This document shows positions 34,111 to 39,989 of a stretch of DNA of 39,989 bases, piece by piece (position 1 is the stretch's first letter; the number at the start of each line of letters is the position of its first letter). The notes beneath the pieces were generated by a model, which saw nothing but the letters and a program-made list of their open reading frames with translations, did no database searches and had not been told where the DNA came from. The stretch lies in the IMG/VR virus record IMGVR_UViG_3300031539_005138, positions 1-39,989 of that record; one strand, 5' to 3'. Source of the DNA: a virus. Both the position numbers and the translations under genes were made by a program.

Positions 34111-34347
34111 ATGGAAGCCGTTGACATCACTACCGCCAACGAGGCCACCCTGATGGATACACAAGAACACTGGCGCGGGGAGTACAGGAGGCACACTGAC
34201 GCAGGTATGCGTGTGATTGCACTGTGCGAATTACAGCGCATCGAGAACGAGGTCGCCGCACGTCGTGATCTTGGGCTATGGCGCACTGGCGCCTATCCAG
34301 GTGTTTCCAAGTTCAAAGAAATCCAAGGGGCCAAGGATGGCGATTGA
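34111..34347 (+). CDS. Small hypothetical protein (78 aa)
   Basis: ATG 34111 (MEAVDITTANEATLMD) is chosen over upstream starts because GCGAGGGA lies 6-12 nt before it and the sequence ahead reads as the overlapping gene's shadow. Mostly helical and charged (QEHWRGEYRRHTDAG ... ELQRIENEVAARRDLG). The 3' end overlaps the next gene by 11 nt in another frame. Function not recognised; DNA here looks lower in GC than the structural block. Confidence 0.6.
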   Translation: MEAVDITTANEATLMDTQEHWRGEYRRHTDAGMRVIALCELQRIENEVAARRDLGLWRTGAYPGVSKFKEIQGAKDGD

Positions 34348-34603
34348 CGTGTTCGTGAAGCCAGGGATGCGGGTGCGAGCGGAGTGGTTCGATGCGCAAT
34401 TGGCTTGTCTGTCCGGCATGCAGTTAAAGTTGGGCGCGACCCTTGTCGCGGTCGAAGGTGTAGTCGTCGGCGTCCGCGGTGATCATCCGACTCACCCTAC
34501 GGAGATCGGGTTAGAGATCAGGAAAGACGACGGGAAAACTGCCATGGTCAAGTTGAAGCACGTCAAGGCCGTGCTGACGGATAAAGGATGGGCAACGAGA
34601 TGA
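34337..34603 (+). CDS. Small beta-rich hypothetical protein (88 aa)
   Basis: ATG 34337 follows AAGGGG by 6 nt. MAIDVFVKPGMRVRAEW opens a compact beta-type sequence (GATLVAVEGVVVGVRGDHP ... VKLKHVKAVLTDKG) with the look of a small SH3-like barrel. The stop overlaps the next ATG (ATGA, 34600-34603). Function unknown. Confidence 0.6.
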   Translation: MAIDVFVKPGMRVRAEWFDAQLACLSGMQLKLGATLVAVEGVVVGVRGDHPTHPTEIGLEIRKDDGKTAMVKLKHVKAVLTDKGWATR

Positions 34604-35108
34604 CGAAGATTAAAGCGGAAGTCGGCCCAAGCCCAGAGGACAGGCCCGCAGGAGAGAGGCAACCCCATACACGAGCGCAGGGCTCAGCTAGCGTGGGTAA
34701 CATCCCAAGACCAGGGTCGCCGGAGTACGAGTCTCTTCCGATGCACGCACAGGCCGACTCGTCGGGGGAGAGGAATCCTTCGCGGATGCTGCCCTCTACA
34801 TCCGGTCCTGGGCGTACTACAACGGGCGAGAGCGTGGCTACTGTTTGGAGGTCCGGCACGAGAACGAGCTTATGCCCGAGCAGGACGCTCTACTTCTGTA
34901 CTTCGCCGAGGACCGAGGATCCGACGGCCTGTTTGTGCAGGTGGAGCGGGCCGACCTTCCGTTCTCGATGGACCCCTCAAACTACCGCACCGAGGTGGCA
35001 TACCAGACTCGGTTCTGCACGGACGAGGGAAACGTCGTTGCTGCGGGCGACTACATGATTGATGAGATCGAGAAATTCTACGGACAACAGAAGGCAAAGG
35101 CAGCATGA
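34600..35108 (+). pseudogene. Hypothetical protein, frame-split (about 169 aa if joined)
   Basis: ATG 34600 is coupled by ATGA to the preceding gene and reads MTKIKAEVGPSPEDRP, with a Pro/Gly/Ser-rich N-terminal part. The good C-terminal part lies in the -1 frame: ADAALYIRSWAYYNG, HENELMPEQDALLLYFAED, GDYMIDEIEKFYGQ, ending at 35108 with ATGA coupling to the next gene. That frame opens at 34701 and has only a TTG (34845) as a start, inside what looks like protein. A -1 shift near the GGGGG at 34764-34768 would join them. Either one missing base or a real shift. Confidence 0.5.
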
Positions 35109-35998
35109 TGGGTTTACGACGAGGACACGGAAGCGATTGTGCGGGCCCGGGATTTCTGACCGACGAGGGGGGCAAACTCATCGCGGTCTCACTCGGCGCG
35201 GACTACTGCGCCGAGCATGAATGTGGCATCGGGCCACTCCGCGAAGCCTTCGGGCTCGGTGGTGCGGAGCGCGAGACCACTGTCGGCATCGAGCGGTATC
35301 AGGTGACGCAGGCGCCCAAGGCCCTGCACCTGATCGAAGGCGAGGGGCACACTTGCCTCCTCTACTACCCCTACTACGAAGAGGGTCGTGACCTTCCCCG
35401 CGACCTGACGCCTCTCAAACTCTGGAAGGGCGACGACGACTACGACCCGAAGGACAAGAACAAGGTCGAGTCGTTCGTCTCGGGTTGGTCCGATGGCACC
35501 TTCGGAGTTTACGCCCGTGGTGAGGGGCGTGAGTACCTTCGGGAGCTTCATGCCGCCTTCCTTGACGGGGACGCTGCGATCTGGCTCGCGGGGGGCGACA
35601 GCCCCTTTGGCCGTTCCGGTTTGATCCTTGGCATCGTTTCACGCGCTCCCGAGGACGCGAAGGAGAACATGGCTGAGGCGCATCGGGCATGGATCCGCCT
35701 CGCGGAGACCGAGGAAGCCGTGGAGGCCGAGACCGGCGTGAAGGCCAAGCTCGCGGCTGCGGGCTGCTCGTACTACGCCTGCTCGGCACGACTCCGCGGA
35801 CCGGAGAACTTCGCAGGGTTGCCAACGAAGTACCCGGTCGTTTACTGGCTCAACCCTCAAGATCAGCAGCGTAACCACTATGGGTACGTCTCGGTCGAGG
35901 ATCTGTTGGCGTGGGCCAAGGGCGAGGGCCCCATTCCGGGGGCCGAGGGTCACTCAGGAATCGAGTGGCACGTCGGACAGGAGCAAGAGCAAGCATGA
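35105..35998 (+). CDS. Hypothetical protein (297 aa)
   Basis: ATG 35105 overlaps the preceding TGA. A Gly/Cys-containing N terminus (HGSDCAGPGF) leads to a mixed domain with VTQAPKALHLIEGEGHTCLLYYPYYEE and a charged loop (WKGDDDYDPKDKNKVE). A helical stretch (ENMAEAHRAWIRLAETEEAVEAE) follows, and the protein ends with VYWLNPQDQQRNHYGY and VEDLLAWAKGEGPIPG. Soluble, no membrane span. The stop is coupled to the next gene (ATGA at 35995). Family not recognised. Confidence 0.65.
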   Translation: MMGLRRGHGSDCAGPGFLTDEGGKLIAVSLGADYCAEHECGIGPLREAFGLGGAERETTVGIERYQVTQAPKALHLIEGEGHTCLLYYPYYEEGRDLPRDLTPLKLWKGDDDYDPKDKNKVESFVSGWSDGTFGVYARGEGREYLRELHAAFLDGDAAIWLAGGDSPFGRSGLILGIVSRAPEDAKENMAEAHRAWIRLAETEEAVEAETGVKAKLAAAGCSYYACSARLRGPENFAGLPTKYPVVYWLNPQDQQRNHYGYVSVEDLLAWAKGEGPIPGAEGHSGIEWHVGQEQEQA

Positions 35999-36798
35999 TC
36001 CCCTGGTACGACTCACGAGAGGGACTGGAAGCGAAGCTGGAAGAGGGCGTCTCTGGCCTGCGCGAGATCCAAAAGGCTCGTCAAGCCGCGGGCTACGACC
36101 GCAAGGAGCGACTGGGCGAGTGGTGCTTGCTCGGTCGGTATCGGCTTGACACCTGCGGTAACTTCATGCGGATTACCGAAGGGGCCCCCGCGGACGGTCA
36201 CTACTTCCGCGACTATGAAGCAGAGCCCAAGATGACCGACGTAATGGACTGGGCAACGACGGGCAAGGTGCAGCCGGGGATGATGACGTGCACGATGGAG
36301 GGCACGATTCCACCGGAGGATGAGACGTGTGATCGCTGTGGTGTCGGCTGGAGAACGCTTCGCAGCTTGGAGTCGTACTACCAGACCCGGAACCATGAGG
36401 GCTTCCTGCATCGACACAAGGGCTGCCACCGCCTCGCCATCATTGACGAGGAGCGCGAGTACATGATCGGCTTGCTGGACGAAGCCGAGATCCCGTACAC
36501 GGGCATGGCGATGATCCCGAGTGGCTATCACTCCGATGATCTGTTCTTCGGGCCCTGGTTTGTCGTGCAACTCGCAGAGTACGGGAAGACGAAAGGCGAG
36601 CTTGTGATCGGTTGGCGCAAGCGTGTGATCAACATCGACTGGTCGCGTGCTTCCCTCCCTGATGGCACCACCTTGTTTGCTGACGAGGACGTGACCAAGG
36701 GTCCGACCATGATCCACGCGTGGGGTAAGAAGCCCGCGATCAGATACCTGCGTTCCCTTTGGCTTGGCGAAGCTCAAAAGGCCCCCGAGAAGGAGTAA
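35995..36798 (+). CDS. Hypothetical protein with a Cys pair (267 aa)
   Basis: ATG 35995 overlaps the preceding stop. MIPWYDSREGLEAKLEEG is a helical start. A central CDRCGVGW with downstream HRHKGCHR may form a zinc site. The C-terminal half has VINIDWSRASL and a DEDVTKGPTMIHAWGKK segment. Coupling and order suggest it works with the 297 aa protein upstream. No known catalytic motif. Confidence 0.65.
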   Translation: MIPWYDSREGLEAKLEEGVSGLREIQKARQAAGYDRKERLGEWCLLGRYRLDTCGNFMRITEGAPADGHYFRDYEAEPKMTDVMDWATTGKVQPGMMTCTMEGTIPPEDETCDRCGVGWRTLRSLESYYQTRNHEGFLHRHKGCHRLAIIDEEREYMIGLLDEAEIPYTGMAMIPSGYHSDDLFFGPWFVVQLAEYGKTKGELVIGWRKRVINIDWSRASLPDGTTLFADEDVTKGPTMIHAWGKKPAIRYLRSLWLGEAQKAPEKE

Positions 36799-36806
36799 TT
36801 GACCCC

Positions 36807-37058
36807 ATGGGTTTCGGCTCCTTCATGGTCATCCTCGTCGGCGTGGTCGGCGTCCTTCATGGGTTGGAGGAGATCCTTGCCCACCGGGAGCGCATGAAGA
36901 TACTGACGGTCGGCGAGAAGACGGCCCAAGCCATGCTTCAAGCGGCCCCCGAAGAACGAAGCGCGCTCGCAAAGGAGCTTCTGGAAGCCTACGACGAGGC
37001 GGGCCAGTTCGATGCCGACGAATTCAACCGCCGGCTCAAGGAAGCTGAATCCAAATGA
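36807..37058 (+). CDS. Small single-span membrane protein (83 aa)
   Basis: ATG 36807 is 8 nt after the previous stop; AGGAG lies 11 nt upstream, slightly far. Residues 3-19 (FGSFMVILVGVVGVLHG) form one membrane span, followed by a charged helical tail (ALAKELLEAYDEAGQFDADEFNRR) that should sit in the cytoplasm and may form a coiled coil. The stop overlaps the next ATG. It resembles a phage-shock-like or small holin-type anchor only in layout; function unknown. Confidence 0.6.
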   Translation: MGFGSFMVILVGVVGVLHGLEEILAHRERMKILTVGEKTAQAMLQAAPEERSALAKELLEAYDEAGQFDADEFNRRLKEAESK

Positions 37059-37678
37059 CCAGCGGGCCGTGGATGGACGACTCCCCCGTGCTGTGCGCCG
37101 GGCACCAACGTGTCCTCGTCGTAGGGGCGATCAACAGCTACCGTCGCAGGTGGGGCCGTGTTCTTGAGCGTGACAACCAATTCGTTGCCGAGCAGGGGCC
37201 GACGGTTTGGATGCCCCCGTTGAGCCCGATCAAGCTGGATTCGTGCAGCCCGGGAGCGGCAATCGTGGAAGGCGAGGCCGCACACGCTGGGCTCGTCGCC
37301 TGGGTGGACTGGCTTGGGGAGGACGTGAAGGTGCGTGCTCTCCGCATCCCCTCTCTGAACGCATGGCGAAGGGTCGCCCCTCACAGAGTCGCACACGCCC
37401 TCGTGACGCTCATGCGCGAGGTGAAGGTGCTTGCCCGCGCCGAGTGCCAGGAGCGCGGATGGTGGACGACAAAGTGCCCTGACGGCAAGTTCCACCCTTG
37501 CGCGTCAGGAGTGCCAACGAAGATCCCTGATCTGAGGCGATGGGAACACGTTTGGAGGTACGGGAAAGACCCGCACATCGAGACCAAGCTCGTGAGTCCC
37601 AAGGACCTCAAGCGCATCGTGGAGCGCGTCACGAACCTCGACACGATGCTGGAAGAGGTGGACCGGCTTTCGGAGTGA
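37055..37678 (+). CDS. Hypothetical protein (207 aa)
   Basis: ATG 37055 overlaps the previous stop. Contains AGHQRVLVVGAINSYRRRWG, then beta/alpha segments, a basic patch (AWRRVAPHRVAHALVTL), and C(Q)ERGWWTTKC with a further Cys. The C-terminal helix is DLKRIVERVTNLDTMLEEVDRL. No known motif. It is 28 nt before the ligase gene. Confidence 0.6.
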   Translation: MTSGPWMDDSPVLCAGHQRVLVVGAINSYRRRWGRVLERDNQFVAEQGPTVWMPPLSPIKLDSCSPGAAIVEGEAAHAGLVAWVDWLGEDVKVRALRIPSLNAWRRVAPHRVAHALVTLMREVKVLARAECQERGWWTTKCPDGKFHPCASGVPTKIPDLRRWEHVWRYGKDPHIETKLVSPKDLKRIVERVTNLDTMLEEVDRLSE

Positions 37679-37706
37679 AGGCCCGTCGTCGTACTGGAAA
37701 AGAGCC

Positions 37707-39692
37707 ATGACCGTTACCGATGTAGAAGCTATCGCCACGCTGCTCCGCCAAGCAGCCGACGCCTATTACAATTCTGACCCGATCATGTCGGACGCCGAGT
37801 ACGATTCGCTGGAGGACCAGCTACGCGAGGCGGAACCAAAGCATGAATTCCTGAAGCACGTGGGGGCGAAGGCGTCGAGTGGTTGGGAGAAGGCCGCCCA
37901 CATCGTTCCGATGGGTTCGCTCGACAAGGTGACGGATATCGAGTCCCTCGCTGCTTGGTTTCACAACCGCGAGGGTGCAGTCCTCGATTGGTACACGAAC
38001 AACCTCCGTGGCGTGGAACAGACGGCGGCGAAAAATACCTTCCGCGATCAGGGTGAGGTCGTCGTCTCGGAGAAATGCGATGGCATCTCGATCAGTCTTC
38101 GGTACGAGGATGGTGTGCTCGTCCAGGCGATCACGCGTGGTGACGGCGAAGAGGGCGACGACATTACGCGCAACGTGAAGTTGATGAAGGGGGTCCAACA
38201 CGAACTCGCCGATTTCTCAGGCCATCTACGCGGCGAGATTGTCCTGTTCCGATCCGATCACGAACAGATCCCCGACTACAAGAACCCTCGCAACGCTGCG
38301 AGTGGCATCGCCAAACGGCAGTCGGATCCGAGTCAGTGCAAGTACCTCACCGTGCTTCACTATCGGGCCCTCCGTGACGGAGGCAAGACGATCAAGGACA
38401 AAGCCACCGAGTTCAAGTTGCTGGAAGCGCTCGGGTGTACGACGCCCTTCTGGACCGTCGTCCCAGGTCGAGCCGTGAAGATCCAAGAGGTCTACGACGA
38501 GTACGTCAGCGGGAAGCGCGAGAGGATCGATTGGGAGATCGATGGCCTCGTGGTCGAGTACAACGTCCCCGACTACATGGACATTCTGGGGGTGTCGAGT
38601 GGTAAGCCCAAGGGTGCGGTCGCTCTGAAATTCCCCCACATGGAGGCGGTGACGACCATCCTCGATATCGTGTGGTCGGTCGGCAAGGCGGGTCGGATCA
38701 CGCCGGTCGCCATCGTGGAGCCTGTGAACCTTGCGGGCGTGACCGTCACCAACCCGAACCTCCACAACATCGCCAAGATCGAGAATCTGGCTGACGACGT
38801 GGGCAAGGAATTCCTGGCTCCGGGTGATCAGGTGGTCGTGTCTCGACGCAACGACGTGATCCCCTACATCGAGCGTGCGCTCCTCGGCGGGAAAGGGACG
38901 CCCTTTGCGATTCCTGACAAGTGCCCGTGCTGCGACTATCCCACGGAGCGCGAGGGCGCGTACCTCGTGTGTCCGAACGGCTCGTTGTGTTCGGCGCAGA
39001 GGGTCGGCACCATCCGCCGTTGGGTTGAGAAGCTCGGGATCAAGCACATCGGATCCAAAGCCATCGAGGCGATGGTCGAGAACGGGGTCAACGAAATCTC
39101 CGACCTGTACGCCGTCGTTCAGAACCCAAAGGCGCTCGGGGCAATGGAGGTCGGCGGGAAGAAGCTCGGGCTCTCCTCCGCCAAGAAAATGAAGGCGAAC
39201 CTGGAGGCTCGGATGGAGCTTTCGATCTCCGAGTTTCTCGGCTCGATGGGCATCCCCCTGTGTGGGCGTTCGACGTGCATGACAATCACCCGGGACAACA
39301 GCGTGACGTTGCAGGAGCTACGCGAGGGCTACGACGAGAGCACCCTCTCCGCCATCGACGGCATGGGTGCGAAGCGTGCAAAGGCGTTCTTCAATGGCTT
39401 CCATGCTCGTGAGAAGCAGATCGCCAATCTCCTTGCTGCTGGGATCACACTCAAGAAGCCTGTGACCGATGGGGCGCTTCAAGGCAAGACCTTCTGCTTC
39501 ACGAATTTCCGAGACAAGAAGGCCGAGCAGGCCATCGCCGATGCCGGGGGCGTCGTCAAATCCAGCGTCGGCAAGACGCTGAATTACCTTGTCACGTCCG
39601 ATCCCTCCGCCACGACCGGCAAAACCAAGAAGGCCCGCGACTACGGCGTCACGATTCTATCCCCCGACGAATTGCGGCTCCTGCTCGCCTAA
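37707..39692 (+). CDS. ligA: NAD-dependent DNA ligase with BRCT domain (661 aa)
   Basis: Seals nicks using NAD+. All LigA parts are present in order: Ia domain YYNSDPIMSDAEYD (20-33), nucleotide-transfer motif KCDG with Lys123, TRGDGEEGDD, LRGEIVLF, NPRNAASG, EIDGLVVEYN, KPKGAVALKF, and an OB fold with SVGKAGRITPVA. The zinc finger has Cys406, Cys409, Cys422 and Cys428. Helix-hairpin-helix repeats (LGIKHIGSKAIEAM, IPLCGRSTC, IDGMGAKRAKAF) and a BRCT domain (about 591-661, GKTFCFTNFRDKKAE) complete it. Length and parts match bacterial LigA, with none truncated, which is less common in phages than the ATP type. ATG 37707 has a modest GGAAAAG site. It likely serves phage replication with the helicases upstream. 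Confidence 0.97.
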   Translation: MTVTDVEAIATLLRQAADAYYNSDPIMSDAEYDSLEDQLREAEPKHEFLKHVGAKASSGWEKAAHIVPMGSLDKVTDIESLAAWFHNREGAVLDWYTNNLRGVEQTAAKNTFRDQGEVVVSEKCDGISISLRYEDGVLVQAITRGDGEEGDDITRNVKLMKGVQHELADFSGHLRGEIVLFRSDHEQIPDYKNPRNAASGIAKRQSDPSQCKYLTVLHYRALRDGGKTIKDKATEFKLLEALGCTTPFWTVVPGRAVKIQEVYDEYVSGKRERIDWEIDGLVVEYNVPDYMDILGVSSGKPKGAVALKFPHMEAVTTILDIVWSVGKAGRITPVAIVEPVNLAGVTVTNPNLHNIAKIENLADDVGKEFLAPGDQVVVSRRNDVIPYIERALLGGKGTPFAIPDKCPCCDYPTEREGAYLVCPNGSLCSAQRVGTIRRWVEKLGIKHIGSKAIEAMVENGVNEISDLYAVVQNPKALGAMEVGGKKLGLSSAKKMKANLEARMELSISEFLGSMGIPLCGRSTCMTITRDNSVTLQELREGYDESTLSAIDGMGAKRAKAFFNGFHAREKQIANLLAAGITLKKPVTDGALQGKTFCFTNFRDKKAEQAIADAGGVVKSSVGKTLNYLVTSDPSATTGKTKKARDYGVTILSPDELRLLLA

Positions 39693-39705
39693 CACGGAAC
39701 ACACC

Positions 39706-39950
39706 ATGACGATCAAACTCGACCCTCTCGGGGGCTCCAACATTTCTGACACCTGCCGCGAAGCGGCTTACATCGCACTGTGGGCGGAAGCCAACCCCAC
39801 CATTGTTGCCGAGAACGACGGCAACTATGTCCGGCTCGTCCAAAGATCGAACCTTTCCCCTCTCCCGCATCTTGAAAAGAGGGCGACGATTTTGAGCGTA
39901 TGGACCCACCCACCTTCATAGAATTCTGCCGCAAGCGCGTGGTGAACTGA
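39706..39950 (+). pseudogene. Small hypothetical protein, frame-split (about 81 aa if joined)
   Basis: ATG 39706 is 13 nt after the ligase stop and reads MTIKLDPLGGSNISDTC, continuing to about NLSPLPHLEK; its frame then ends at 39921 as low-quality sequence. The -1 frame reads EGDDFERMDPPTFIEFC and ends with TGA 39948-39950, which overlaps the next ATG (TGATG), the arrangement typical for real gene ends here. A shift between 39876 and 39921, near AAAA/GGG runs, would join them. One missing base or a true split. Confidence 0.5.
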
Positions 39951-39989
39951 TGAGCAAGACTAAACCCCTCCCCCAACGCTTTCCTGACT
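39950..39989 (+). CDS. Start of a further gene, cut by the window end
   Basis: ATG 39950 shares its A with the preceding TGA and reads MSKTKPLPQRFPD up to the window edge. Too short to classify; the overlap suggests it continues the operon. Confidence 0.5.
   Translation, partial: MSKTKPLPQRFPD

Noticed and set aside
34845-35108. Stand-alone gene starting at TTG 34845
   Set aside because: Good protein-like sequence continues upstream of the TTG in the same frame and there is no ribosome site, so this is the 3' part of a frame-split gene.
1-39989. tRNA, rRNA, integrase or transposase genes
   Set aside because: Looked for by motif and by eye; no cloverleaf with a T-loop consensus, no tyrosine or serine recombinase motif and no DDE transposase was found. 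A covariance-model scan was not possible.

Overview
The window is a 40 kb piece of a large, high-GC tailed-bacteriophage genome (or a very large prophage). The reasons are a block of huge adjacent virion-type proteins (1153, 1081, 1010, 614, 266 and 1870 aa), a secreted/membrane protein that could act in lysis, and a dense replication block with SNF2-type helicase, DnaB-type helicase, DNA methyltransferase and NAD-dependent ligase. Nearly all genes are on the + strand with 1-10 nt gaps or ATGA/GTGA/TGATG overlaps. I see no rRNA, tRNA, integrase, transposase or CRISPR array. The host cannot be named from this sequence.

Layout. 1-18646: structural region, probably tail, baseplate and fibre. The 1153 aa and 1870 aa proteins are diverged paralogues. 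The Gly-rich fibre-like gene at 10292-12136 is bracketed by two copies of a roughly 45-bp intergenic element with a CCTATAGG palindrome and a downstream dyad, probably a promoter or regulatory element. 18650-19840: two small proteins and a signal-peptide/membrane protein (holin or spanin-like candidate). 19838-19946: three hairpins in about 110 bp, including one that hides the next gene's ribosome binding site. 19949-24298: unknown genes, a full-length GroEL-type chaperonin with no GroES beside it, and a protein with a peptidoglycan-binding-like segment. 24336-31476: translationally coupled replication and modification operon containing SNF2 helicase, a DnaC/DnaI-like loader without a visible Walker A, DnaB-type helicase with a non-standard P-loop, a 43 aa zinc-ribbon protein, and a beta-class DNA methyltransferase. 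The methyltransferase is split into two coupled frames and carries a 323 aa LAGLIDADG intein inside its SAM-binding motif. 31473-32408: the only minus-strand gene, a coiled-coil protein that shares a CTAG with the methyltransferase so that both stop codons fall in the same four bases. 32460-37678: small accessory genes, including a zinc-finger/winged-helix-like protein, an HD-domain (p)ppGpp-hydrolase-like enzyme and several unknowns. 37707-39692: complete LigA with BRCT domain. The last two genes are a probably frameshifted small gene and a partial start.

How the genes could work together: helicases, loader and ligase form the phage's own replication and repair set. The methyltransferase would modify phage DNA. 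The HD enzyme could blunt the host stringent response. GroEL could help fold the large virion proteins. Four places need a -1 shift to join two good half-genes (29139-29146, 33812-33870, 34701-34845, 39876-39921). They are either real (programmed shifts, split genes, decay) or single-base undercalls in the assembly, and this should be settled before the accessory genes are interpreted.
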